NCBI GenBank assembly: GCA_963969595.1 | Contig: OZ018410.1 | Location: 37,491,413 to 37,555,412 of the forward strand | Length of the DNA: 64,000 nucleotides | Origin: Neckera pumila | Taxonomy: Eukaryota; Streptophyta; Bryopsida; Hypnales; Neckeraceae | Direction of reading: 5' to 3' | In this document: piece after piece, positions 11,570-23,512 of the stretch | How positions within the stretch are numbered: the stretch's first letter is position 1 | Layout: the number at the start of each line of letters is the position of its first letter | Notes under the pieces: model-generated | Seen by the model: only the letters and a program-made list of their open reading frames with translations | Databases searched by the model: none | What the model was told of the DNA's origin: nothing | Made by a program: the position numbers and the translations under genes

Positions 11570-12250
11570 TGTCGCAGCACAGGGAAAGTAAATTCCCCGT
11601 TATGCTCACAAAAACCACCTTAAAGCATAATTAAGTGACTCTAAAGATCGAACCCACAAGATCTTGTGAAGTATCTAGTCTTATTGAGCGGTCAAGCCCA
11701 GTCAGAACTCCTAACTCCTACTTTCCGGTCATCCGTTCCTACCGGAAATACAAAACACCCAGACGGCCGCAGGCCGGAACTCTCACTTTCCGGTTCCGCT
11801 AGCTATCTGGAAACTCCTACATACTCCAGGCACCCCGGCTATAGTTGATCGGAGCTCCCACCTCCGGTTTTACTGGTTATGGAAAACTCAAAAGACCCGT
11901 CACTCTCACGGAACCTTAATGGATATATAGTATTACCTCAGCTCAAATGTTGGCGATTGGCCTTCCTGTGCAAAGGGAACTCGTGAGCAGCTTCTCTCTG
12001 TCGACTACACCTGCGGCGTCCAGCCAAAATTTTTTGCCTACTTCACTCACTACCTTCAGGCTTAAGGACTCCAGCTTGATCACAGGAAGAAAGGGGAGAA
12101 GTTATCTTCCCCGGTGTTTATTTCCACAGTGAAGCTTCACCCCCCCTTGACTTTCTTTAAACGGAAAGTCAAGGGGGGGGTGAAACTTCACTGTGGAAAT
12201 AAATACCGGGGAGGATAACGCCTTCCCGTTCTCCCTGTGGATGTAGTTGC
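11570..12250 (-). mobile_element. Probable 5' LTR region of the gag element
   Basis: The LTR should end a few bases beyond the primer-binding site, and a TGTCGCAGCACAGGG start is present at 11,570 in plus orientation. The region is more GC-rich than its surroundings, like gag. No second LTR is visible in the window, so the far boundary is a guess. A long palindrome (12,081-12,240) lies at its outer side. Confidence 0.4.
12081..12240. repeat. 160-bp near-perfect palindrome
   Basis: The left arm (about 12,081-12,155) and right arm (about 12,163-12,240) are inverted copies separated by only a few bases. The inner 55 bp per arm are almost identical, including TTTCCACAGTGAAG and a run of seven or eight C/G. 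It could form a cruciform or, if transcribed, a long hairpin. It sits at the outer part of the presumed LTR. Confidence 0.85.
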
Positions 12251-12452
12251 TGTGAATACCGGACTTATACTTTAATGAGGTTGACCGATGTTTACTTTTG
12301 CAAAGACGTGAATAAGATTTTCCAGATACTCTCGATGTGTGATACAACCAGGGGTGAGCCCATTTCAGAACTGGCCTTTGCAATCCTTGTCATTTAATTA
12401 GAAATACTCATATTCAGCCTGCGTGCCTTATTTCTACTTCCAGGATAATTAA

Positions 12453-12674
12453 CCCTTGAATGCCGACGAGGACGTTCTGCGTCCTTTGAATAACAAAGAA
12501 TCTTTCCCTACAAGACAGAAGTGCAACTTTTCATCCTTGGTATTAGGAACAAGAAGAAAAGATCTTCAACAGTTCTTTGACTTCCAATGAATGTATTAGG
12601 CTTTTTCAAAGTAGATGATGTCACACCGAATCACAATACATGATTTCCATGGCTACCGGTCTGTCCTTCAAGGG
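12453..12674. mobile_element. piggyBac-like MITE (222 bp, TTAA-flanked)
   Basis: TTAA then CCCTTGAATGCC on the left; GTCCTTCAAGGG then TTAA on the right. The terminal CCCTTGAA is perfectly inverted and the TTAA is duplicated. It belongs with the other TTAA/CCC elements. Confidence 0.7.
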
Positions 12675-13136
12675 TTAAAGACACAAGGAATCCACCCCAA
12701 TTTTCCCGACCATACTTCCTGGAAATGGTTTTTTTCTCAAAAGGCACCCATGAAAGGTGGCATTCAGATAGACCTCCTTATCTGAATTTTACAAACTCAA
12801 CATCTCAATATTGGACGAAGACCACTAGCTGCATGTGCACAAACATGTGCGTTAATTAGTAAAGTTAGGCTGCAACTTCTTACCTGAGTAGACAATGTTA
12901 GTTTTGCCTCTTGGTGAACGGAGTTAGAAGAATTTTCAATGGAGGAAATCAACCGGAGTTTACCATCTCACTGAACTATAATTACCTGCCACTCCGTTTC
13001 ATTACCAAGATGCTCAACCCTTCTAATTCCTTGCGAGGGACGAAATTTATAATCATTTGCCATAAGAATCATAAATGACCATCTTGGTTTATGACAACGG
13101 CGAGTCCAATTCCCTTGTGAAGATATAGTCTTCTAA

Positions 13137-13523
13137 GAGCATCGCCACCCATTCACGAGGAGCTTCCGCCCTGGGGCTCAGGTGGGGCCGGTTAAGAAAA
13201 AGTGAGCCACCGCGAGCAGGGGGAAGGACAGAAAGTTGCCGGTCACAGCGCAAATGGCTCCGAGAACGGTAGTGCCTTGTCCCCGGCTCCTTGCCCTGGT
13301 TGTTGACTATGTACATAGATTCTCTTGAGATACAGCTTGTCGGGTTTCTTTTCAAATTTGGTCTACTTGTAGGTGCAATGATAATGCACAGAATAATGCT
13401 AGCATGAGACTTTGGCCGTGAACGAGTGGGGGACCTCCTCGGCCAAATGAAATTTCGGGAGAAATCGGACCCTGGCCAACCCATGCCCCAAGCCGCGTCC
13501 CTCGTGAATGGTTGGTGATGTTC
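13137..13523. mobile_element. PIF/Harbinger (Tourist)-like MITE, 387 bp
   Basis: The ends are inverted repeats: GAGCATCGCCACCCATTCAC at the left, and the right end read in reverse complement begins GAACATCACCAACCATTCAC. Similarity continues for about 60 bp. The element is flanked on both sides by TAA, the 3-bp target duplication typical of PIF/Harbinger elements. The interior is GC-rich. Overlapping open frames on both strands arise from this composition and are not considered genes. Confidence 0.75.
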
Positions 13524-13526
13524 TAA

Positions 13527-14145
13527 GAGAATGCCTTGTCCGCTTTCTAACTGGTATGGCGGTTGACATATTGACAAAGTGCCTTTAAGAATCGAAACTC
13601 CTAAATCCAAGTAGGATCTCGACGTGCGTTCCAACAAATTTCTGCGCACACTGAAGAGACTGAAGTTAACATGTATTGTATAGGAGTGTTTTTCTGGTAA
13701 TGCATTTACAGATGAGTTTGTTCTGGATTCCAATTGCCAATGTAGAGAATGTCGTTGAAATCGCTTTCCATAGCCCTCGTGCTCCACACGAAGTCATTGG
13801 AGTCATTGTCGCTTTCATATTCTTCTAACTCCGTTGACCAACAGGAGATAGCACCAACTTTTGTCCTTGGATTTTCCAAGAAATTAATTTAGTACACATC
13901 TTGTTCTGGTTGCTGCTACCTTTGCTGTTCTCCAACTCAAAATCTGCACATTCAAATGTTTGCAACCTTCCCACCCACCTCTAACACACAAGCTTTAACT
14001 AAAGAATCTTACGGCACGCTATTGGCCGAGCATAAGGATTGTTTAAGCAAATATTTATAGAATCAGGAATTGAAGGCACACCACAGCCGTGAAGGACTCA
14101 GAAACTTTTCTCTCTAATTGTGGGCCATGGTCATGCACGTACTTG
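13527..14145. other. Gene-free stretch
   Basis: Moderate base composition with no transposon ends, exon or RNA gene that I can support. Confidence 0.4.
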
Positions 14146-14394
14146 CAACACTAGAAGAAAATGAAGGGTTCCACGATTGCAGAGAGCAACTGTTTTTTGA
14201 GTTGTATGACTCATTTGCGACTGGTGCTAATTTGGAGACTACAGTTGCAGGGACAAGTCGCATGTCAAATTTGTAGTTGCAAAATCTCAAGAATCCAACA
14301 GCCTAGTACCTGGAACAATGGAACTTCATTGATGAACTTTTTTGACATGGTTGCTGATGTGCGGCTCATTTGTGACTCATTTGTAATTTGTAGA

Positions 14395-14640
14395 ATTTGT
14401 ACATTTTGAACTTCTGATTTCAATGATTTATAGAATTTGAACTTCTAATCTTGATGATTTATAGATTTTAAAATTTCAAATCTAGCTATTTTTTAGATTT
14501 TAGAATTTCAACTCTGGCTATTTTTCAGATTTCAGCATTTCAAATCTAACTTTTTTAAGATTTTCGAATTTCAAATATAGCATTTTTTAGATTTTAGAAT
14601 TTGAAATATTAGTATTTTGTAGATTTCACTGGTTTAATAG
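14395..14640. repeat. Degenerate tandem repeat, about 39-bp unit
   Basis: The unit is approximately AGATTTTAGAATTTCAAATC followed by TAGCTATTTTTT. It recurs about six times with substitutions and small indels inside the CACTA element. Such subterminal arrays are common in CACTA elements. Confidence 0.7.
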
Positions 14641-14775
14641 TTTCACAAATTTTTGTAGATATCTACAAATTGTAGAAATCTACATATTGTAAAAATCTAC
14701 AAAATGTAGAAATCTACAAAATATAGAAATCTACATATTGTAGAATTCTACAAAATGCAAAAATCTATACATTGT
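14641..14775. repeat. Tandem array of palindromic TGTAGAAATCTACA units
   Basis: TGTAGA and TCTACA alternate with a period of about 17 bp, about six times. Each unit is itself a small palindrome. The array directly follows the 39-bp repeat zone in the same CACTA element and may supply subterminal binding motifs, although that role is inference. Confidence 0.75.
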
Positions 14776-15200
14776 CAATATCTTAAAACTCTATCAAAGG
14801 AATTCATTACATAAATGTACAATAATTTACAAGTCTTATAAGTCTAATCTAATGGTACTCTTGACCATTGATATCGGACAATTTGGAAACAACTACAAAA
14901 CAACTTAATACAACTAGAATACAATTACAAAACAACTAAGAAACAACTATTGTCATTTTATAGTTGTAGTCGTTTCCTAGTTGTTTTCTAGTTGCTTCTT
15001 AGTTGTTTTTTGTGACTACAGATTGACATGGTGGATTCCACAGAGTGTAGAGTTCTCGACATCCACAACTGTGATGAATATTGGATCAAAAATAGTTCAC
15101 ATTCATTCTAAATTTGAACTTAAGTAGAACTTGTAACCCTATACTTCATTCTACGATTGCAACTAAAACAATATATAATACTTCATTCTAAGACTACTTT

Positions 15201-15372
15201 GCAGAGTTGTCATATCAGATAGAATCGGACAAATCAGACGGAATCAGGGTTGACTGGCTACAAACTTTGGAGGTCAATAATTTTTGCAAAAATTATTGAC
15301 CTCCAAAGTTTGCAGCCAATCAACCCTAATTCCGTCCGATTTGTCCGATTCTGTCTGATATGACAACTCTGC
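15201..15372. mobile_element. Fold-back MITE nested in the CACTA element
   Basis: It begins GCAGAGTTGTCATATCAGA and ends with the inverted counterpart TATGACAACTCTGC. The arms are about 85 bp and over 90% complementary, with almost no loop. TACTTT occurs at both flanks (15,195-15,200 and 15,373-15,378) as a probable target duplication. The whole element is essentially one hairpin. Confidence 0.8.
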
Positions 15373-15534
15373 TACTTTGCGACTAAAACAATGTGCTAAT
15401 GATGTAAAACAATGCTGCAAAACAATGAAGTAAGGTTTGGTGCAAGTAGAGAGGATTGTAGTTGCAAGATAGTTGTATTGGACACTTAGTTGCAGTTAGC
15501 CGGTTGTGGCGGACACATTTTTCTTCTAGTGCAA

Positions 15535-16725
15535 CCTAACCAAATTGGAATGAAACAAGATCCCTTCTGGAGTAAAGGAGATTTTAAGGCATATTGCTAG
15601 AGGTCAAAGGAGACCAAAATTTGAGCGTCAAACGTGAGCATCTCTTACAAACAGGAAGAAGCAATTCCAACTCAACAATGAAATTGTACCAATGGTTACT
15701 ACAATGATTAGAAGACAAACTACAAATCTATTGAATCCCATTCTATGGTAGAAGTATGTCCCATACAAAAGATCATGTGATTAACAGGTCTACCAAATGT
15801 AATAACAAGAAATGTTTGCCTTCTTAATGCCGCTTGGAATATAGAGAAATTTCAAGCGGGTCTCGTTCCTAGAAGGGCAATTTTGATCTCCACAGCTTCT
15901 ATGTGACCATTTTCATGGACACACGGTCTTGAAGAAGGTTGCCTTTGGACTAGCTGTGGCTTGTGGTACAAAATTAATTTCATGTTTGTAAGAAAGATTT
16001 GCAAGCTTGGCCTGGACATTAATTACGTTCCTTAAAGAGACGGCTTAAGTATCGAGTCCTACTCAACATGTGGTGGACGCCCTTTGTTCGGGAATGTAAG
16101 ATCAATAATCCCGTTGATATCCGTCTACATGTACATTGCAACACAGATGACCGTAGAATCAAGAACTATGGTTTTGGTAAAAGGAGGGGCATATTTTTGC
16201 TCTTGAGAGCGGCTTGGCTAGTTCAATTCAGGGAGGCAATGTCTTGGAGTTCAAATTCAAGTTGAGCTCTAGAAGCATCCAGATTGAGGCTTCTTCAATC
16301 AATTAGAAGAGATTATCAATAGATTTTGAATGCTAAGTGCATATAAGTAAGTAAATTTCTTTAATTTGTTATAAACTTGTAACAAAGTTTGAAGTTGATT
16401 ATCAAGGTGGAAGTAGTCAACGGACATTGTGTCCGTTTGGCGTCTAGTCCATCTTGTCGACGGACTAGCCATCATTTTGAAAGTCTGTCCGTCTAGTCGA
16501 CAACCTTGACGTCCTGTCGATGGACTAACATTTGTTCATGTTGTCCATGACGTCGACGTACAAACCATCAACATGACGGGCTAGTGGATGGCCCCGACAA
16601 ATTTCATTGTCATTTTTCACCCCAAGGTAGGGAAAAAATAAAACCCAAATCCTCATTTTTAGGGTTGCGTCACGACCCGGTCACGATCCGGACCCGTCCA
16701 GACTATCATTGAGGGACATCTCAGC
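15535..16725. other. Gene-free stretch; GTCGAC-rich patch at 16,420-16,560
   Basis: No gene is supported. The 65-aa open frame at 16,068-16,265 has no recognisable motif. The patch at 16,420-16,560 repeats GTCGACGGACTAG-like words in both orientations and resembles the motif in the first 1.4 kb of the window. Confidence 0.4.
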
Positions 16726-16728
16726 ATA

Positions 16729-18412
16729 CACTAGTAGAAAAAAATAGTGCCCAAATTAACAAAATGAACATAGAAGTGTTGATTTTTTTTGTTAATAAGG
16801 ACAAGTTAATTTGGGTACTTTTGTACACAAAAGTGTTGATTTGATAACAAAAAAGTGTTCATTTGGTAACAAAAAAGTATTCATTGTAACAAAAAAGTGT
16901 TCATTTGATAACAGAAAAGTGTTATTTTTTTTATTAATTTGGACATTTTTTTTCAAAAATCTACAAAGTATTTTTTTTTAAATTCCTAAACAATGGGGAA
17001 CTGCAACATGGTAGCGCCAACTAGGCAGCTGCCCACATGGCAATGCCACCTAAGCTACCCACATGGGGGTACCGCCACCTAAGCAACTGCCACGTGGGCA
17101 ACGCCTTGGTGGTGCAATCAAGGGGGTTTGAACCTTGGACCTTGCGGGTGAGGTCCAAGGTTCAAACCAATACACCACCAACAAATATTAATGTAAATAA
17201 TGAAGTAGAAATTTATTTATTAAGTTTATTGGGTTTTTTTCCATGGTTTTTAAGAGTCAGCAGACTTTGGTGCTCATTTTCACCTAGTATTTGAACTTTT
17301 TTCAAAGAATTTTGAACTGGAAAAAGTTGGCAAATGAAGTCAAATTTCACCTCCAACAATCCGTTTGCAATTTCAAGACTCTGATCAAAAGTTATAATAA
17401 AAAAACTGAGAGGGTGTTCAACCATTTTTTTAAATGTCCAAATGCACCCCTCTCTGAATTTTGTCCATAACTTTTTATTGGAGGCTTGAAATCATGAAAG
17501 GATTGTTGGAGGTGAAATTTGAATTGATTTAACAACTTATTTTAGTTCTAAGTTTTTTGAAAAAAAGTCATCTTCTATGTCAAAACCGCCTCCAAAGTCT
17601 GCTGACTTTTGAAAATACCGAGTACTAAATAGTTAATTTTCAAAAAGAATTACATAGAACAATTAGGAGTTCAAAAGCTTCTAAAGAAGCAAAAAGATTT
17701 AAGAAAAAAAAATTCTTAAAATTGCATGTATAGTTGAAGCATAGAAGTTGTTTTATTGAGTTTTTTCATTTTTTCCATTGTTTTTAAAAGTCAGCAGACT
17801 TTGAAGGCGATTTTGACATAGAAAATGACCTTTTTTAATAAAACTTAGAACTGAATAAGTTGCTAAATCAATTCAACTTTCACCTCCAACAATCCGTTTA
17901 TGATTTCAAGCCTTCAATCAAAAGTTATAGACAAAAATTAGAGAGGGCTGCATTTGGACATTTAAAAAAAAAATGGTTGAACACCCTCTCAGTTTTTTTG
18001 TTGTAACTTTTGATCAGAGTCTTGGAATTGCAAACAGATTGTTGGAGGTGAAAGTTGACGTCATTTGCCAACTTTTTCTAGTTCAACATTTTTTGAAAAA
18101 AATTCAAATACTAGGTGAAAATCACCACCATAGTCTGCTGACTATAGAATGTGAATTTAAAAAAACAAACAATTGCACTATTAAAAGTTTAAAAGATTTC
18201 AAAAGGTTCCAAAAGATTCCCAAATGATTCCATAAAATTTAACAAACTTTGGTTGATTTGATACTTGTACTACCCAAGTCAACAAAAAAATATCACTTTT
18301 CTGTTAATTTGGACAAAATCAACAAAAAACTTTGGAAATGGACAATACATTATCCAAATTAATAAAAATTTGTTGATGGTTTGTTAATTTGGGCACGGAT
18401 TTTCTATTAGTG
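16729..18412. mobile_element. Non-autonomous CACTA element, 1,684 bp
   Basis: The left end is CACTAGTAGAAAAAAATAG and the right end in reverse complement is CACTAATAGAAAATCCGTG. Both continue with GCCCAAATTAAC. ATA flanks both ends (16,726-16,728 and 18,413-18,415) as a 3-bp target duplication. There is no transposase. The interior carries AAAAAAGTGTT repeats and a nested set of palindromes (17,262-18,148). Confidence 0.9.
17262..18148. repeat. Quadruple nested palindrome
   Basis: Segment one (17,262-17,613) is an inverted repeat centred near 17,438. Segment two (17,788-18,148) is an inverted repeat centred near 17,968, and is also the reverse complement of segment one. Four related arms therefore alternate in orientation, each marked by CACCTCCAACAATCCGTTT or its complement. 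The outer limits carry AGTCAGCAGACTTTG and its inverse. The arms match those at 3,760-4,105 and 32,720-33,380. Confidence 0.8.
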
Positions 18413-18415
18413 ATA

Positions 18416-21400
18416 AAATGCCAGTATCATGCCAGGATGGACAACCCCGAGTAGAAAAAACCATAGTTTCCCTGCTCCAATTTTTGTAACTTAGACTATC
18501 ATTAAATCTGTCACTAGACTTCTCATTAATGTGTCTTGAAATGCTTGACTTTGATTTGCTAACGCATTTGAAGAACACATACCTAACTCTCATTTGCTAA
18601 CTACTCGATTTTGTTGATTTCAGTTTTGGGTCCACCTATATGATAGTTTCAGTGGTTTGGGGAGCCGTCTCTTAGAAATTACATACCACATCCAAAAAAA
18701 CTAATTTTTCTTAATAATGGTCTTGTGCTATTTAGGCCTTGCAATTCATTGGTAAAAAAACAAAAAAAACAAAAGAACAAGAAAATGAATTTTTTTGGTT
18801 CAATTAACATTATAGAAAATCTAGATCCTATGGAGGGACGTTAGGGTTTCAGCAAATGTGCAATTATAGGGATTTTTTTTTTCTAATTTTTTTTTAAATC
18901 AAAAATCCAATGGAGCATACACGCTGATTGCTCACCTTACAGATTCCCTAACTGCTTTTTGGGTTGATTTCTTCTGTTAATGCACATTGTCATAAATGGT
19001 GGCAGCCCTCCTATGGGCTGAAATTTTCTATAATGCTTTCCTTGGTGTTTCCTGCTATCTAAAACTCATAGCCCTTTGTGGGCTAATTTTTTCTTGATGG
19101 ATGAACATCTCAAAGTCTCAAAGTCTCAAGGTCAATTTAAAATGACATTTTTTAGTACTATTTCATAACGGTTATTGGTGTATGCTTTTTAGTACTAACT
19201 CAATCAATCATTGAATAACATCATATCAATTGCCTATTGATTTAGTATTATTAAAGTACTATATAAATTAGTAAATTTGAAATAATACTAGATATGTACT
19301 TAATTTGGCAAATTTTTAGTACAAACTTAATATCTATTCAATTGTATCCAAAAAATCATTGAAATAGAAAAGGTCATGAAATACGGTTGCAAAAAAGATT
19401 TGCATCAAAATACTGAAGTAAGAGTAGAGAAAAAGGTCATAATAACTCGCTACTTCTCTAATTGGTGTATGTTAATCAACTTGGCCTTAAATGATTTTCC
19501 AGTTGCTTTATGAGTTAGAAATGCTTGGATGGATGGCCAAACTTCAAGTTAGATCTACACATGCACCACTTCCAATCATAAGAGTTAGTTTTAGTTAAAA
19601 TATCTCATGCAATAAAATGAATTGAATTATGATTCATATAACCAATCATGAATATGCCTAGACAATGAACAGTGAGAAATAAATATAGTTACAAAAGTTG
19701 AACCAAAAACAAAGAAGATATTAGACCTGAATCACCTCAATTTATCTTCATTGGAAGATAAGTAACCATAAGATTTAGCCGATGGTGAAAGATTTTGAAC
19801 TTGAATCTTTTTAACTTATAATTCATTGGTTGATGATCAACCTTAATGTAAATGGAAAGAGCTCCAAGAACCAAGTACACACTTTTTTTTGGAGATTAGT
19901 AATCTAATCATATATATTTGAAAAGATTTGTATTTTTCCTTTTGTATTCACCAGGTATTCACTCTGTCTTAATTGACTAACTTTGGCGACATACAATACT
20001 CTCATACCGAGAAGACTACAATAGATATCAACATTGAACAAAATGTCACAAATGTTTACATTTTGAATATTGACGTTTCAAATGTTTATGTTTTAAAATA
20101 TTAATTCATTCTAAGTCAATTGAAATTGAAGGAGTAAAGACTTGTATACATTACATTACTTGTGCAATAGGCAAGACTCACTTCTCTACAACAGTCCAAT
20201 ATTGTATAAGCAGTAGACCAAGAACAGATAGTGCGTGCTAGGGTGCAAAGGAATGACCAATTCCTAAAGATTGAACCTTTGGGATTAAACAAGAAGCTTT
20301 TCATTTCTTTAAAGGTGTTGAATAGAAACTCCTTGCGCCAAGATTAATGATGCTAAGAGAAATTTCAATCATTATATAAACACATAATACATATATGAAC
20401 AGACGGTTTGTTTGACACCTAAGTGCCCATGAAATCAAGACCCTTTTGAACTCATTCCAGTCAAAAAGTCACTTGACAAAGATCCACAAAAACTGAGTGT
20501 ACCGATTGGTAGTAGAGACAAACCCAAAGTTGTGGAAAAATGAACAAATGATTTGACCATATCATTGAAAAGATTATAACTTTCAAACAGGGCAACTTTT
20601 CAAAAGTGGGGAGGCCAGGTTTAGAGAAATCACAAATTAATAACTTATCCTAACTCAAGCCTGCACCTTCAGGAGAGCAACGATATTGTTGTTCAAGCGG
20701 AGTCTTGTACGTGCTTGAATCAAGCTTCTTTGCTTTCCGCAAACAAATCATTAAGCACGAAAGATGAGAATATACAGAAGAAGAATAAGTTCATGAATCA
20801 CCCTCCAGAAATTCATGAGCCCGAACACTGATACGCAATTGAATCAAAAGAGGTCGCAAGCAAGGTGCAAGAGCAGGTGCAAGAGCAGGTTTTGAGAGAC
20901 TCCCACTCAAACAACAATGTTGTTACTAGACTTCTGCGAAACTATAGAGGATTATGACTCATTACCACTTCCGCTTTCTCAAATGCTTTTTCAAACCCGT
21001 ACTCAAAGATCTAAACTATATCTAATGAAACTCACAACAAACAAAGCTCTTCCCAGGATAAGTAAGCATTCCAACTGGGCACTAAATCTTACAATCTTAA
21101 CTTGCACATCAACAATCATTGCGAGAACTTCTTCTCACAATTGGAAACAGTAAACAGTATTTTACACACTCATCGTCCAGCAAGCAAGAGGAGGACGCAA
21201 ACCTCTGTATCAATCATAGCTTGAGACATGTTGCACTAGTATACAATGCTTCTCTGATTGCATCATCACGCTCGATCATCTAAACTGAAACAAACAATTT
21301 CTCTGCTAGAAGAAACAATATATTCTTCAGCCAAATTGTTCGTTCAACATCTATATGCACAAATTCTACAACTTGCAACTCTTCTGAACCTAATATCAAT

Positions 21401-21567
21401 TTTTCACACTAGAATTGCGCCAGTTTAACAAAATTGTGGTTACCTGTAATACGATGAAACTATCAAAACAAGAAAATGTTGCGATCGAGATGTGACCTCA
21501 CCGAAGCATTTTGAGTTGTGGCTTTGGTGAGGTCACATTTTGCAATGCTTTGAATGAGCAATTGCTT
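18416..21567. other. Gene-free AT-rich stretch
   Basis: No supported coding region. Minor features are a 12-bp tandem duplication (GTGCAAGAGCAG, near 20,870) and a short hairpin at about 21,491-21,534 (ATGTGACCTCACCGAAGC against its complement). Small open frames lack motifs or splice context. Confidence 0.4.
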
Positions 21568-21571
21568 ATTT

Positions 21572-21901
21572 ATGGCATATTTCGATAAAATGGCGGTATT
21601 CCCAGTGCCACATTTTCCTTGTGCCATATTCCCCGTGCCATTTTTTTAGACCGCCCGTTCTGAACATCTAGAACAGGTATAGATTCCAGACATCTAAGAC
21701 AGTTGTAGATTTCAAAATCTAGGAACTATATAGATTTCAGACCGACCGTTCTAAAAAATCTAGGACTCGTATAGATGTCAGATATCTAGGACAAGCGTAG
21801 ATTTTTAGAATGTACTAAGAATGTAGATTTCAGAATGACCGTCCTGAACTGAATAACGTGCCATTGTAATGGAATACCGCCATTTTAACGAAATATGCCA
21901 T
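21572..21901. mobile_element. MITE family X, copy 1 (330 bp)
   Basis: The ends are ATGGCATATTTCG and CGAAATATGCCAT. Just inside both, TAAAATGGCGGTATTCC is repeated in inverted orientation. ATTT occurs immediately outside both ends as a possible 4-bp target duplication. The interior repeats TCTAGGAC and GTATAGAT words. Related copies lie at 41,449-41,644 and 50,675-50,868, with a fragment at 48,628-48,672. The superfamily was not assigned. Confidence 0.75.
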
Positions 21902-22860
21902 ATTTTCACTATTCAGATTCTTCTCTTTAAGTGGAAATTAGCATCAATTTATGTAGTTGCAACTTGATTAGTACTTACTAGGGAGGAAGTAAGGTTACTT
22001 ATATTTCTTCCAAGGGGTATTAGTATTATCTTTGGTTTGAACTTGATCAGATTCGAAGATTAGGATTTTGATGTTGTCTTGGATCCTTGCTATGTTGTAT
22101 GAGTGCAACAATTAGTGAACATGTTGTCTAGACTCTCATTTTTAGCAAGAGTAGTATCAGGTACAAGTTATAAGCAAGGCAAACTACTATGGGAGCACAG
22201 TTTGGTAGAAACTTATATCCATGTGTTTTTTGTTTACTATTTGTAGTATAGGATACTCTGTTGCAATTTCCTTTTGGTGCAATGAACAGAATTATGTCCT
22301 TAAATCTATTTCCATTCACGCACATGAGAATACTAACGATTATGTTTTAAATTTTTTACAAAAATTTATAGAATACATCTTAAATGGTGAATTGTGAAGA
22401 AAAATGGTTAGTATGATTCAAAGCTGGATACATGCAACAATCTCGGGTATCTTAGTTAGTTGCAGATTCAACAATATTGTTTAAATGTAATTTCCTTAGA
22501 TAATTGTTGCTGCGTTCAAAGACGATTAATCGTGTTGAAAACTGTGTGAAGGTGATGTGAAGAGGATGCTGACTGGAGACACGGGTTTGCAGCCATCTGA
22601 AATGCAGCTACTTTTTAGCAAGGCAAAGAGAAGGAGGATGGTGAGCCTCTTCACCTAGTGGGGTGAAGGACAAGGCAAAGGATTGTGGAGGACCCAGCAG
22701 CTCGGGAGAAGAGGATTCAAGAGCAGCGTAGGTTGGAGCGCATTGCATAGACTTGTCAAGTCATTGGCAAAATCGGAGGAGACTGGTTGACAATTTGGCC
22801 TCAAATGTGTGCTTGATTTTTTCAGACTCTTCTGACGTCTTGTGTGAGTAATTTGTAGTA

Positions 22861-23044
22861 CATTAGAACCTCTCTAAAGTAATAGAGTGGGACTGGTCTT
22901 ACACATCGCATTAGAGAGGTTATAACATTAAGGAGGGTCATGATGTTTGTATGTAGTTCATTTTGTTAAGTTGGGACCAACAATCAATACTTTCTGACAA
23001 CTCTTTATTTGTTGAGAGAGGATTAACTTTGAGAGGTTCTACTG
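22861..23044. mobile_element. Tc1/mariner (pogo/Emigrant)-like MITE, 184 bp
   Basis: The ends are CATTAGAACCTCTCTAAAG and, in reverse complement, CAGTAGAACCTCTCAAAG. A TA dinucleotide borders each end. This CAGTA(A/G)AACCTCT terminus with TA duplication is typical of pogo-type MITEs of plants. It lies in the presumed intron of the BAG pseudogene. Confidence 0.8.
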
Positions 23045-23221
23045 TATTATTTAGTGAATTACTTGCACGGATATGCTGTAATGGAGCTCATTATTACTAC
23101 AAGTTCTATACTCTAATGTTGTTTTTAAGGATTTTGTGTTGATCTATCTATCCCTGTCAAGTGACAACTTTTCAGGCTACAATCAAGAGTGGAAATAAAC
23201 CAGCAGACCAGGAGATGCTAG

Positions 23222-23512
23222 GTGTTAAGCGATCCAGCTCTAAAAGCAACCTCTAACTAAGAGGTATATTTTGCTTTCTTCAATGTACCAATAGTGCACA
23301 TTTCAGGAGGACGTCGCTTTTAGTGACTACTAAGTTTCAACTTCAAGAATTTGTAACTAATTCCACAAAGGTCCAAAGAATATGAAACGGCTTGAATTAG
23401 ATGATAATTTTATTATTCTTTCCACAAAACATTATTGAAAATTATTTCAAAAATTTCAACTTCCCCCTAAATGCAATCAGCTCTTAAAAGATTGCTTTAA
23501 GAGTTGCCTACC
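23222..23512 (-). repeat. Interspersed repeat family R inserted in the BAG exon
   Basis: The stretch around 23,290-23,470 matches, in inverse orientation, copies at 30,480-30,770, 32,090-32,360 and (again inverse) 40,740-40,930. Shared words include CAAAGAATATGAAACGGCTT or its complement and AATTTCAACTTC. It separates DQEML from SEMLMRQ, which are contiguous in BAG proteins. Exact ends are unclear. Confidence 0.6.

Larger units (their letters stand above)
14149..15531. mobile_element. Non-autonomous CACTA element, 1,383 bp
   Basis: It starts CACTAGAAGAAAATG and ends CATTTTTCTTCTAGTG, an inverted terminal repeat with the CACTA/TAGTG signature of the CMC (En/Spm) superfamily. CAA flanks it directly on both sides (14,146-14,148 and 15,532-15,534), matching the 3-bp target duplication of that superfamily. 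No transposase frame is present. Internally it holds two tandem-repeat zones and a nested hairpin element. Confidence 0.9.

Noticed and set aside
13089..13787. A 232-codon minus-strand open frame
   Set aside because: Most of it lies over a TAA-flanked inverted-repeat MITE and other frames are equally open. It has no domain motif, and composition explains its length.
17107..17185. A hairpin with GGTTTGAACCTTGG, resembling a tRNA B box
   Set aside because: No matching A box, acceptor stem or CCA context; it is a simple inverted repeat within the CACTA element.
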